Of a stretch of 64,000 nucleotides of DNA, positions 45,001 through 52,816 are shown in pieces. A model generated the notes under the pieces. The model was not told where the DNA came from, ran no database searches, and saw nothing but the letters and a program-made list of their open reading frames with translations. The position numbers and the translations under genes are program-made. This DNA comes from Dyadobacter sp. CY347 (GTDB lineage: Bacteria > Bacteroidota > Bacteroidia > Cytophagales > Spirosomataceae), in assembly GCF_021502655.1 (NCBI RefSeq), contig NZ_JAKFFT010000004.1:992001-1056000 (forward strand), written 5' to 3'. Position 1 is the stretch's first letter; each line of letters opens with the position of its first letter.

Positions 45001-45912
45001 CGCCCCGAAAACGCCGGGTAATATAATGTAAAGCGGAATGAGGAATTTGCGATAATAAAAGATCAGCAAGAGCAAAATGCCTCCCAATGCGACGAAGGAC
45101 GTTAAATAGGAATCCTTTTTGACCTGGATAGCATTGCGTGCTGCGATTTGAAAAGTGCCGAAATAAGAAAAGTTATGGTGTCTCTGCCGCTTATTCCACC
45201 GGGACTTGAATGCTTCTACATCTTCATACAGCTCAACATTCTTTTCGGAATTACCTGAATCAAAGCTTGTTGCGGCAAAGATGATCATTTTCTTGCGGTC
45301 GCCTGTAAACATGACGCCATCTTCCAGCACCATGCCGTTTGCATTGCTGTTGGCATTTAATTTCCGAAAATAGGGGCCGGTTATGCCAAGCGGATCATTG
45401 ACTATGAATTGTTTGAGAAATGTCCCACCGGGTGTTGTAAGCTGATTATAAGCTGAATTGACAGAGGCTTTGACCGTATCTGCGTTTAACCGCGATGCAA
45501 TGTGGGAGTAATAAGAAGAATCGATCAGTTCCGGAAAGCGGCTGTAAACAAATTGGTAAACATCTTCCTGAACGAACGGCCGTTCGATCTGAATGTTCCG
45601 GATGGCGCCATTGGTATACCTGGTTAACGAGTCGGAAAAAGCTTCTCCGAGCAATTTTGCTTCCTCAGATGTGGTTTCCTCCGGAATGTCAATCGAAAAG
45701 ACGATCTGGTTGATGATGTTCTTGCTTTCGATGAGCCGGTTGAATTCTTCGAAGCTTTTACCCTTCGGTAAGGTTGCAAAAATGCTTTCCGTTACCTTTA
45801 ACCGCGCGATTCCAAGGACCAGAAAACTTGTAAGGACAACCAGACTAAGGAAGAATGCGGGCTTGTGTCTGGAAAGGAACTGATGTAACCTTAAAAGTAA
45901 ATCTCCGATCAT
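42073..45912 (-). CDS. MMPL transporter - acyltransferase - methyltransferase fusion
   Basis: A 1279-residue three-part protein from ATG 45912 (a frame to 45966 adds 18 residues). Residues 1 to about 820 form an RND/MMPL exporter: two sets of membrane spans separated by large periplasmic domains. Residues about 870-1060 form a PlsC-type acyltransferase with H899-x4-D904 in NHTSFLD and FPEGTRSEDGEIGRFHKGAF. Residues about 1090-1279 form a class I methyltransferase with LDIGCGYGYLSF and a DIMQADL segment. It would acylate and methylate the polyene while moving it toward the outer membrane. It is divergent from the ammonia-lyase gene. I believe this domain order is known from other Bacteroidota. 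Confidence 0.93.
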   Translation of the reverse strand: MIGDLLLRLHQFLSRHKPAFFLSLVVLTSFLVLGIARLKVTESIFATLPKGKSFEEFNRLIESKNIINQIVFSIDIPEETTSEEAKLLGEAFSDSLTRYTNGAIRNIQIERPFVQEDVYQFVYSRFPELIDSSYYSHIASRLNADTVKASVNSAYNQLTTPGGTFLKQFIVNDPLGITGPYFRKLNANSNANGMVLEDGVMFTGDRKKMIIFAATSFDSGNSEKNVELYEDVEAFKSRWNKRQRHHNFSYFGTFQIAARNAIQVKKDSYLTSFVALGGILLLLIFYYRKFLIPLYIILPGVFGAIFALGIIGYVRPEISGISLATGAVVFGILLDYAFHFFTHLRHTNSISTAIKEVSAPLLTGSFTTVMAFSALHFANSAVLQDFGLFSSLSLLGAALFTLIALPVILSSVAFEKKRMPEESRAFWFPQIQEKSRPMVLGFIAVVTLIFLYFAQFTEFDSSFENLSIQDEDLQKREETLTGIDPKAEKRIYIFAGDPVRVKAESINYKVYQNLIRLRDQGKINSFVSSGSFLIPQELRLERNRQWHDFWDLGRKEATYNALDQAAVKKGFNANAFSDFKGWVAGQQPGGVPVDTLLAELGLDNLIESNAKGTTFITTLIVPQNQLAIVKNELRTIPGIALFDRGELAGDLLKMVKDDFNYLLLISASIVFLTLLVVYGRIELTLLTFLPMVISWIWILGIAAILGIKFNFVNVIVTTFIFGLGDDFSIFVTDGLLNKYKYGKDSLRSYQSAIVLSATTTIIGTGVLIFAKHPAIQSIALISVLGIVCILFISFVFQPVLFGFFVQNRIARKKAPVTLLPFLISISSFTYFLSGCLFLHIKLVAILLLPISKLRKKAMLNRSLSFYAKTVIYSGPHVKKNFSGLDNLQPEKPVIFIANHTSFLDILLAIMLNPKIVLMVKGWVYNSPFFGPIIRHAGYVYTDDGPEENIHQVKKLVADGYSLLIFPEGTRSEDGEIGRFHKGAFHLAEQLNLDIQPILIHGASDVLPKNDFLIRPGALNVRVLPRIRLADPQWGSQLRDRTKNIAAYFRTAFATYKDEMEDTAYLKHKIFANYVFKGPVLEWYFKIKWRLESKNFAHYNALIGNRKNILDIGCGYGYLSFYLHYKNADRQITGIDYDEEKISIAQNSYRKTASLSFLNSDIMQADLGSQDVIFLNDILHYLSTEKQLKLLDRCALALQPDGILFIRDGITDHQEKHRNTQKTEALSTGIFSFNRKEDEFHFFASADIREFAARHNMRIEMHEHSSNTSNVLFILRPLTR

Positions 45913-45957
45913 TGAAAGGGGAACGTGAATGTCAGACAAAAGTAAGCAAATGTAAAA

Positions 45958-46031
45958 TTCCGGCAACTTCCGGCGGCACGTTTGCCGATTGCCGTATGTT
46001 TGTCAAAACCGCAAAAAAAGATTTATTTTAC
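45958..46031 (+). promoter_or_regulatory. Divergent control region of the pigment locus with promoter toward the ammonia-lyase gene
   Basis: TTTG (45999-46002), 21 bases, then TATTTTAC (46024-46031), a partial match to TAnnTTTG. Upstream lie direct repeats TTCCGGC (45958-45964 and 45969-45975) and three CGGCAA/TTGCCG elements (45961, 45982, 45989), which could be regulator sites serving both directions. Confidence 0.4.
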
Positions 46032-46056
46032 GTAATATTAATTATGCAATCTCTAA

Positions 46057-47586
46057 ATGAATAGTATTTCCTTAGCTCATATCGAGCAGTATGCTTTTGA
46101 AAAGAAGGAATTTATCTTAGCCGAAGACGCCCTCAATAAAGTTTCTAAGTCCTTTACATTTCTTACGAATTTCTCCAAAGATAAAATTATATACGGAATC
46201 AATACCGGTTTTGGCCCGATGGCGCAATACCGGATCGAGACTGATAAGCTGAGTAACCTGCAATACAACCTGATCCGCAGCCATTCCAGCGGCATCGGGA
46301 AACCACTTAACGAAATCTACGCCCGCAGCGTCATGGTGGCGCGCTTGAATTCCTTTTTACAGGCCAATTCGGGTGTCAGCACAGGTGTTATCAAGCAACT
46401 CGTTGCGTTTTTGAACAAAGGCATTGTCCCCGAAATCTTCGAGCACGGAAGCGTTGGCGCGAGCGGGGACCTTGTGCAGCTTTCACATCTCGGCCTTAAC
46501 CTGATCGGCGAAGGGCATGTTTATGATAGCGGAATAAGAGCAAATACGGCCGATGTTTTGGCAAAAAACAACATTGAACCGCTGAAAATGGAACTGCGCG
46601 ACGGCCTTGGGCTGATCAACGGAACTTCCTGCATGACGGGCATTGCGGCTATCAACATTATATATGCCAAAAGACTGGTACAATGGGCAGTTGCCGCGTC
46701 GTCGATGCTGAATGAGGTTATTGAGGCATTTGACGATTCGTTTTCCAAGCAACTGAATGCGGTGAAGCATCATAAGGGACAGCAGGTCATTGCGCAGCAA
46801 ATGCGTGATTTTGTGGCTGGAAGTCAGCTGATCCGCAATAGGGAAGAGCTTTTTAAAGATGATACAGCTTTGCAGCGCAAGGAGTTTGAGCGCAAGATCC
46901 AGGAATATTATTCAGTAAGATGCGTTCCGCAGATATTGGGGCCGATTCTTGATACATTGCAATATGCACAGGAAGTCGTTGAAAATGAGTTGAATTCAAC
47001 CAACGATAACCCGATTGTAAGCCCCGATGACGACAATGTCTTCCACGGTGGCAATTTCCATGGTGACTACATTTCACTGGAAATGGATAAGGTTAAAATT
47101 GTGCTGACCAAGCTTTCCATGCTCATGGAACGCCAGCTTAACTTTCTCATGAACAGCAAATTGAATGGTAAGTTTCCGCCCTTCCTGAATGCCGGGACCT
47201 GGGGGTTGAACTTCGGATTCCAGGGCGTACAGTTTACAGCAACTTCCACAACGGCCGAAAATCAGGCATTATCCGGTTCGGTTTACGTGCATAGCATTCC
47301 AAATAATAATGATAACCAGGACATTGTAAGCATGGGGACGAACAGCGCTGTCCTTTGCAAGCAGGTTTTGGAAAATTCATTCCAGGTCATGTCCATTCAC
47401 ATCATGGCCATTTGCCAGGCGATTGACTTGTTGGAACCGGATGAAAGGGAGCGGTTATCACCCAATGCAAAATCAATTTACAGCCAGATCCGGCGCCATG
47501 CGCATTTCGTGAAGGAAGATATCCCGCAATCTGAAAGCATTGCCGCTGTTTTTGAATATATAAAAGAAACCCCCTTTAAATTATGA
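46057..47586 (+). CDS. Tyrosine ammonia-lyase (HAL/PAL/TAL family)
   Basis: A 509-residue aromatic amino-acid ammonia-lyase. The Ala135-Ser136-Gly137 triad in GSVGASGDLVQLSHLGLNLIGEG forms the MIO electrophile. NTGFGPMAQYRI and LQYNLIRSHSSG match, as I remember it, the characterised Flavobacterium johnsoniae tyrosine ammonia-lyase rather than histidase; ENQ- and NDNQD-type segments in TTAENQALSG and SIPNNNDNQDIVSMG are retained. It would convert tyrosine to 4-coumarate, the starter of aryl-polyene and flexirubin chains. It overlaps fabG by four bases (ATGA). It is the first gene of the plus-strand pigment operon. Confidence 0.93.
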   Translation: MNSISLAHIEQYAFEKKEFILAEDALNKVSKSFTFLTNFSKDKIIYGINTGFGPMAQYRIETDKLSNLQYNLIRSHSSGIGKPLNEIYARSVMVARLNSFLQANSGVSTGVIKQLVAFLNKGIVPEIFEHGSVGASGDLVQLSHLGLNLIGEGHVYDSGIRANTADVLAKNNIEPLKMELRDGLGLINGTSCMTGIAAINIIYAKRLVQWAVAASSMLNEVIEAFDDSFSKQLNAVKHHKGQQVIAQQMRDFVAGSQLIRNREELFKDDTALQRKEFERKIQEYYSVRCVPQILGPILDTLQYAQEVVENELNSTNDNPIVSPDDDNVFHGGNFHGDYISLEMDKVKIVLTKLSMLMERQLNFLMNSKLNGKFPPFLNAGTWGLNFGFQGVQFTATSTTAENQALSGSVYVHSIPNNNDNQDIVSMGTNSAVLCKQVLENSFQVMSIHIMAICQAIDLLEPDERERLSPNAKSIYSQIRRHAHFVKEDIPQSESIAAVFEYIKETPFKL

Positions 47587-48314
47587 GCTGTGCATTGGTA
47601 ACAGGCGCTTCACGCGGATTGGGTCGTGCCATAGCGGTGCAGCTGGCGAAAGATCACGGCTTGTATATTCTGGTTAATTATTCTTCAAATCAATCTGCGG
47701 CGGAGGAAACGCTTGCCGCAATTGTGGCTGCCGGTGGGAATGGCGAATTGCTGCAATTCAATGTTCAGACAAAAACGGAAGTGGACGAGGCGTTGAACAA
47801 ATGGAGGGAAAAGAACGAGGAAAAGTCTATCAGTGTTTTGGTGAATAATGCCGGAATTACACGGGATGGCTTGTTTATGTGGATGCCTGAACAGGATTGG
47901 GACGATGTGATGAACATTTCTGCCAAAGGGCTTTTTAATGTTACACAAAATGCCATTCAGCAAATGTTGCGCAAGCGATCGGGCCGGATCGTGAACATTG
48001 CATCGGTCTCCGGAATGAAGGGTGTGGCAGGACAAACGAATTATTCTGCGGCCAAAGGGGCAATTATTGCTGCCACAAAAGCGTTGGCACAGGAAGTCGC
48101 AAAGCGGAAGATCACTGTGAATGCAGTGGCGCCGGGTTTTATCACCAGCGATATGACCAAAGACCTGAATGAAGCAGAATTAAAGCAAATGATCCCGATG
48201 AACCGTTTCGGGCAGGCGGAGGAAGTTGCGCATCTGGTGAGTTTTCTGGTCTCGGACAAAGCCGCCTACATTACGGGCGAGGTGATTAACATCAACGGAG
48301 GAATTTATTCATAA
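47583..48314 (+). CDS. fabG: 3-oxoacyl-ACP reductase (FabG-like)
   Basis: A 243-residue short-chain dehydrogenase that reduces the beta-keto group after each elongation step. NADPH site VTGASRGLGRAIA (about residues 6-18), NNAGITRDG, catalytic Ser in IASVSGMKG, and the Tyr-x3-Lys in NYSAAKGAI are complete. The C-terminal PGFITSDMTKDL and AYITGEVININGG fit FabG. It is translationally coupled to the ammonia-lyase gene and four bases ahead of a ketosynthase gene, so it is most likely dedicated to the pigment pathway rather than to general fatty acids. Confidence 0.93.
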   Translation: MSCALVTGASRGLGRAIAVQLAKDHGLYILVNYSSNQSAAEETLAAIVAAGGNGELLQFNVQTKTEVDEALNKWREKNEEKSISVLVNNAGITRDGLFMWMPEQDWDDVMNISAKGLFNVTQNAIQQMLRKRSGRIVNIASVSGMKGVAGQTNYSAAKGAIIAATKALAQEVAKRKITVNAVAPGFITSDMTKDLNEAELKQMIPMNRFGQAEEVAHLVSFLVSDKAAYITGEVININGGIYS

Positions 48315-48317
48315 TTA

Positions 48318-49538
48318 ATGGATCAGAGAGTTGTCGTAACCGGAATTGGGATTTACTCTTGTCTAGGTGAAAACCTGGATGAGGTCGCAAAATCTTTATA
48401 TGCCGGTAAGAGCGGGATTGTATTTGATCAGGATAGAAAGGATTTTGGATTTCGTTCTGCTTTGACGGGCATGGTTCAGGAGCCAGACCTGAAAAATTAT
48501 TTGTCCAGAAGACAACGCCTGGGCATGCACCAGCCCGCTATTTACGCATATATGGCTACACGCCAGGCACTTGAACTCTCGGGATTGGACATAGATTATC
48601 TGGAAACGACAGAAACAGGGATCATTTATGGCAACGACAGCACTGCGGCATCGGTCGTGGAAGCTGTTGAAAAGGCCAAAGAAAAACACGACACAACATT
48701 AATCGGAAGCGGTGCTATTTTTCAAAACATGAACAGCACCGTGAATATGAACCTTTCAACGATCTTTAAGCTGAAAGGCATCAATTTTACGCTTAGTGCG
48801 GCTTGCGCATCAGGCTCACATTCGATCGGGATGGGCTATATGATGATCAGGCAGGGATTGCAGGAGAGGGTCATTTGCGGAGGAGCACAGGAAATTAATA
48901 CCGCTGCTATGGCCAGTTTTGACGGGCTGGGAACATTCTCGGTGCGCGAATCCGAACCTGCCAAAGCTTCCCGGCCATTTGACCGCGACCGCGACGGGCT
49001 GATCCCAAGCGGAGGCGCAGCCACAGTGATCCTTGAATCCTATGAATCCGCAATCAAGCGTGGTGCTCCAATCTTGGCAGAGCTCATTGGTTACGGGTTT
49101 TCTTCCAACGGCGACCACATATCCAACCCAAGCATCGATGGGCAGATCCGCTCACTAAAAATGGCAATGGTCCAGGCCGGCATTGCCGCAGACGAGGTGG
49201 ATTACATCAATGCCCACGCCACATCGACTCCGGTAGGCGACGGAAGCGAAGCAAGGGCTATTTTCGAAGTTTTTGGAAACAAAACGCCGGTTAGCTCAAC
49301 AAAATCCATGACGGGCCATGAGTGCTGGATGGCGGGTGCAAGCGAGATTGTTTACTCCTTATTGATGATGCAAAATTCTTTTATTGCACCCAATATCAAC
49401 TTCGAAAACCCTGACGAAGATTCAGCCAGGATCAACATTATAGCTGAAACCACGTCGCAGGAAATCAATTGTTTCCTTTCGAATTCGTTTGGATTTGGGG
49501 GAACAAATTCAACCTTAATTCTCAAAAAGATCTCCTGA
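48318..49538 (+). CDS. Beta-ketoacyl-ACP synthase (KAS II type), pigment locus
   Basis: A 406-residue condensing enzyme. The catalytic triad is complete: Cys163 (SAACASGSH), His300 (NAHATST) and His334 (MTGHECWMAGASE). Other family marks are GGAQEINTAAMASFDGLGTFS, the RPFDRDRDGLIPSGGAA loop, and the ending NSFGFGGTNSTL. It would lengthen the polyene on the ACP. It is third in the operon. A 195-base gap follows. Confidence 0.94.
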   Translation: MDQRVVVTGIGIYSCLGENLDEVAKSLYAGKSGIVFDQDRKDFGFRSALTGMVQEPDLKNYLSRRQRLGMHQPAIYAYMATRQALELSGLDIDYLETTETGIIYGNDSTAASVVEAVEKAKEKHDTTLIGSGAIFQNMNSTVNMNLSTIFKLKGINFTLSAACASGSHSIGMGYMMIRQGLQERVICGGAQEINTAAMASFDGLGTFSVRESEPAKASRPFDRDRDGLIPSGGAATVILESYESAIKRGAPILAELIGYGFSSNGDHISNPSIDGQIRSLKMAMVQAGIAADEVDYINAHATSTPVGDGSEARAIFEVFGNKTPVSSTKSMTGHECWMAGASEIVYSLLMMQNSFIAPNINFENPDEDSARINIIAETTSQEINCFLSNSFGFGGTNSTLILKKIS

Positions 49539-49590
49539 TCAGGGCGGTTTGCGAAGTCGTAACTTCGTAAGCGGCGGTTCCCGGCAACCA

Positions 49591-49728
49591 TAAATTTGTA
49601 TTTTTGTTCTGCTCTGAATTCCTGAGCGACCCGCAATGGTTTTTGTATTGGATTATTGTGTAAGCGGCAGAATTTAATTTAAAAAAGAGCAATATCATTA
49701 AACTATCAGCAAGAATAATTTAATTTTG
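49591..49728 (+). promoter_or_regulatory. Internal promoter region before the first acyl carrier protein gene
   Basis: Three TAnnTTTG-like -7 boxes occur: TAAATTTG (49591-49598), TATTTTTG (49599-49606) and TAATTTTG (49721-49728). The last one, six bases before ATG 49734, would make the message start about at that ATG, so ATG 49755 (MSWEEV) may be the real start for that transcript. No clear -33 boxes are seen. Confidence 0.35.
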
Positions 49729-49733
49729 TAGCC

Positions 49734-50000
49734 ATGTATGCTAACGACGTAAAAATGAGTTGGGAAGAAGTTATCGAAGAAACGAGGGATTTTTTATCTG
49801 AGGAGTTTGAGGTGGACCGGAATCTGATTCTTCCTGAAAACAGTCTCAAAGATACGCTCGATTTGGACAGCCTTGACTATGTGGATCTTGTAGTGCTCAT
49901 TGAAGAAAATCTCAACATTAAAATTACAGGCGAAGACTTCAAGGAGATCGTGACATTCGGCGATTTTTACCGGCTCGTGCGTAAGAAACTAGATCTGTAA
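49734..50000 (+). CDS. Acyl carrier protein, pigment locus
   Basis: An 88-residue (or 81-residue from ATG 49755) carrier protein. The phosphopantetheine serine lies in DLDSLDYVDLV (about residues 44-54), in the usual position at the start of helix II. Acidic composition is typical. It probably carries the growing aryl polyene. A second ACP is encoded at 53469. It starts a group of tightly packed genes ending near 58834. Confidence 0.93.
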   Translation: MYANDVKMSWEEVIEETRDFLSEEFEVDRNLILPENSLKDTLDLDSLDYVDLVVLIEENLNIKITGEDFKEIVTFGDFYRLVRKKLDL

Positions 50001-50002
50001 GA

Positions 50003-50869
50003 ATGAGCCGTTGGGATGGTAAAACCAAAGGATCATTAGCTGGTTACAAAATCTTTCTCTTTTTCATTAACACGCTGGGGCTGGATTTTGCCTACGGCCT
50101 TTTGCAGCTGGTAACCTATTATTACTATCTCTTTGCAGCAAAGCAAAAGAGCGCGTTACTGGACTTTTACCAAAATACCCTCCACCTTCCGATTCCAAAG
50201 GCCAAAAAGCTGGCCAGGAAAAACTTTTACATCTTCGGTCAAACATTGGTAGACCGCGCCGCATTCCTGCTTGGGAAGACGGAAAAATTCACGCATGTAT
50301 TTGAAAATGAACAGTATCTCATTGATATCCGGGATGGCGGGAAAGGCGGGATTCTGCTAAGCGCGCATTTGGGCAACTGGGAAACAGCCGGTAATCTGCT
50401 CAAAGGCCGCATTACACCGACCATTAACATTGTCATGCTGGACGCCGAAGTGGAGAGCATTAAGCAGTTCATGGACAGTTCAACGGGCGGCTCACGGTTC
50501 AAGGTCATAGCGATCAAAAATGACCTTTCACACATTATATCAATTCGCAATGCGCTCATTAATAATGAGTTTGTGGCGATTCATTCGGACCGTTACCTGG
50601 ATGGGGCTAAGTTTATAGAGCTGGATTTTTTCGGCAGGAAAGCTAAGTTTCCTTACGGACCGTTTATTATCGCCTCAAAGTTCGATGCGCCGGTAACATT
50701 TGTTTTTGCTGCCAAAGACGGAAAATACAGTTATCACCTGAGCGCCACTTTACCATTAACAGGAAAGCATAAACCGGAAGAAATCGCTGCGTTATATGTG
50801 GCCGAACTTGAACGAAAAGTGAAAGAATATCCTGAACAATGGTTTAACTATTTCAAATTTTTTGTTTAA
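50003..50869 (+). CDS. Lysophospholipid/LpxL-type acyltransferase
   Basis: A 288-residue inner-membrane-associated acyltransferase. One N-terminal hydrophobic segment (about residues 20-48), then the catalytic H-x4-E motif in SAHLGNWETAGN (about 120-131) and later FVAIHSDRYLDGAKFIELDFFGRKAKFPYGPFIIA. This pattern matches the LpxL/HtrB and aryl-polyene-cluster acyltransferases. It is distinct from the PlsC-type domain in the MMPL fusion, so the locus holds two acyltransferases. Two bases separate it from the ACP gene and its end overlaps the dehydratase start by one base. Confidence 0.9.
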   Translation: MSRWDGKTKGSLAGYKIFLFFINTLGLDFAYGLLQLVTYYYYLFAAKQKSALLDFYQNTLHLPIPKAKKLARKNFYIFGQTLVDRAAFLLGKTEKFTHVFENEQYLIDIRDGGKGGILLSAHLGNWETAGNLLKGRITPTINIVMLDAEVESIKQFMDSSTGGSRFKVIAIKNDLSHIISIRNALINNEFVAIHSDRYLDGAKFIELDFFGRKAKFPYGPFIIASKFDAPVTFVFAAKDGKYSYHLSATLPLTGKHKPEEIAALYVAELERKVKEYPEQWFNYFKFFV

Positions 50870-51288
50870 TGAAAGTATCCAAAGATGCTATAAGTCAATA
50901 CATTCCGCACAGAGAGCCCTTTATCATGATTGATAACTTGGTCAGTGTTACTAACGACCGGTTTGAGTCAGATTTTTATATAGAAGAGGATAATGTTCTG
51001 GTTGAAGACGGACATTTTCAGGAGTCGGGCTTGCTGGAAAATATTGCGCAGACTTGTGCGGCTTCCTTCGGATTTTTGGGCCGTGAGGAAGCGGGGGAGC
51101 CTAAAATTGGTTTTATAGGCGCTATTACGAAAGTGGAAGTCCATCAACTCCCGGCAGTCCATGCCACCATCCGGACAATCGTAGAACCTCTACATCAATT
51201 GGGAAATATTTACCTGGTTAAAGGGGAAAGTTTCTTGGAAGGGCGTATATTGCTCGGCTGTGAAATGAAGATTGTGGTGACACAATAA
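50869..51288 (+). CDS. Hotdog-fold 3-hydroxyacyl-ACP dehydratase-like protein
   Basis: A 139-residue FabZ-related protein. The start YIPHREPFIMIDNLVSV corresponds to the N-terminal part of the FabZ hotdog with its conserved PHR-PF segment, and EDGHFQESGLLENIAQTCAAS carries the acidic residue and central helix. The usual catalytic His-Phe-Pro (GHFP) is represented by GHFQ, so proline is lost. It is likely one of two dehydratases creating the double bonds of the polyene. Confidence 0.85.
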   Translation: MKVSKDAISQYIPHREPFIMIDNLVSVTNDRFESDFYIEEDNVLVEDGHFQESGLLENIAQTCAASFGFLGREEAGEPKIGFIGAITKVEVHQLPAVHATIRTIVEPLHQLGNIYLVKGESFLEGRILLGCEMKIVVTQ

Positions 51289-51309
51289 CCCCTAACGACT
51301 TTGAGTGAT

Positions 51310-51726
51310 ATGATTGCTTCGGAAATCGAAATTGATATACGTTTTAGTGAAACAGACGCAATGGGCGTGGTTTGGCATGGAAATTACCTGAAATTTTTTG
51401 AAGACGGAAGAGAAGCTTTTGGTAAAGCCTACGGCCTGGAATACCTGACAATTTTCGATAAAGGCTACTTTACACCAATCGTAAAATCAGAAATTGACCA
51501 TAAAGCTCCGGTATATTACGGTCAGAAGATCAAAGTAATAACAAAGTATATTCCTGCGAAATCTGCAAAAATCCAGTTTGAATATGAGGTGTTAAACCTG
51601 ACAACTGGTGAGTTGTGTGCAGCGGGCAAAACCATGCAGGTGTTCCTGGACAAGGAAACACGCACATTGGAGCTGATAACCCCCGAGTTTTATCGGGATT
51701 GGAAAGAAAAAAATAAGGTTTATTAA
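51310..51726 (+). CDS. 4-hydroxybenzoyl-CoA thioesterase-like hotdog protein
   Basis: A 138-residue thioesterase from ATG 51310 (TTG 51301 would add three residues). The core IRFSETDAMGVVWHGNYLKFFEDGREAFG contains the YbgC/4HBT-type catalytic Asp and the FED segment of this family. It probably releases the polyene from the carrier or edits stalled chains. It lies between the dehydratase and a ketosynthase in the operon. Confidence 0.9.
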   Translation: MIASEIEIDIRFSETDAMGVVWHGNYLKFFEDGREAFGKAYGLEYLTIFDKGYFTPIVKSEIDHKAPVYYGQKIKVITKYIPAKSAKIQFEYEVLNLTTGELCAAGKTMQVFLDKETRTLELITPEFYRDWKEKNKVY

Positions 51727-51733
51727 ATTGAGA

Positions 51734-52816
51734 ATGACCTACATCGGCGCCGAAGTAATCATAAGTCCATTGGGTAGGACCACAGCTGAAAACTGGGCTG
51801 CTATGCACGCCAATCGGTCGGGGATTTCTCTGGTTAAACAAGCCGGATTTGACGATACAGACCTTTATTTGTCCAAAATGCTGGACTTGGTCAGTGAATT
51901 TAAATTCGAAAAACTGATCTCGGACGCACTGGCGGCAGTTGCTGAAAATATAGACCCTGCAATCCTGACATCTGATAAAACGATCGTGCTCGTCAGTTCG
52001 ACAAAAGGTGAGCTCGACAAAAATATCACGGATCAATTTGGTAAAAGCATTGATGCACTGGTTACGGCATTCGGCCTTGCTAACCGGCCTGTTGTGCTTC
52101 CAAATGCTTGCATATCAGGCGTTTTGGCTATTAATGCAGCGAGTAATTTAATCAATGCAAAAATTTACGATCACGCAATTGTGATAGGCTGCGACCTGAT
52201 TTCAGACTTTGTTGTTTACGGTTTTCAATCCCTTTTTGCAATCAGTGACAAACCTTGCGCGCCATTTGATGCGTTGCGTAATGGCATTACTATGGGAGAA
52301 GGATGCGGTGCTGTGGTTGTTTCTGAAACGAAAGGAATTTTCAAAAATGGCGCATTCCGGCTGCTTTCTGGCACAAGCGCCAATGATGCCAACCATATTT
52401 CTGGTCCGTCGCGAACCGGTGAGGGGCTTTTTCGAAGTGTAAAAAAGACGCTTGAAACCAACCACGTAGCGCCTGATGAAATCGATTTCATTTGCGCACA
52501 TGGCACGGCAACGGTTTTTAATGATGAAATGGAATCCATTGCCTTCGACCGGATCGGCCTTAATGACGTGCCGCTGAGCAGTTTGAAAGGTTATTTCGGA
52601 CATACGCTCGGTGCCGCAGGCGTGATTGAAACGGCAGCTTCCATGCAAATGATGCAGCACGGAATTTTGCTTAAAAGCCTCGGTTATCAGGAAAGCGGCA
52701 CTTCAAAAAAATTGAATGTTGTTGCAGATAACATGACCAGCCATCCCAAAACCATCCTCAAAACGGCCTCGGGTTTTGGTGGCGGCAATGCATCTTTGAT
52801 TATCAGAAGTTTATGA
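51734..52816 (+). CDS. Beta-ketoacyl synthase with full triad, second of the locus
   Basis: A 360-residue ketosynthase from ATG 51734 (a TTG at 51728 is possible). Cys126 (PNACISGVL), His256 (CAHGTAT) and His290 (GYFGHTLGAAG) form the active triad; the sequence is shorter than KAS II and starts MTYIGAEVIISPLG. In aryl-polyene loci such short ketosynthases act with a chain-length partner; the next gene encodes a candidate partner. The start of that gene overlaps this stop by four bases. Confidence 0.91.
   Translation: MTYIGAEVIISPLGRTTAENWAAMHANRSGISLVKQAGFDDTDLYLSKMLDLVSEFKFEKLISDALAAVAENIDPAILTSDKTIVLVSSTKGELDKNITDQFGKSIDALVTAFGLANRPVVLPNACISGVLAINAASNLINAKIYDHAIVIGCDLISDFVVYGFQSLFAISDKPCAPFDALRNGITMGEGCGAVVVSETKGIFKNGAFRLLSGTSANDANHISGPSRTGEGLFRSVKKTLETNHVAPDEIDFICAHGTATVFNDEMESIAFDRIGLNDVPLSSLKGYFGHTLGAAGVIETAASMQMMQHGILLKSLGYQESGTSKKLNVVADNMTSHPKTILKTASGFGGGNASLIIRSL

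Noticed and set aside
49534..49567. Palindrome CCTGATCAGG and hairpin CGAAGT/ACTTCG after the first ketosynthase
   Set aside because: Short, partly in coding sequence and without a T-tract; could be chance.
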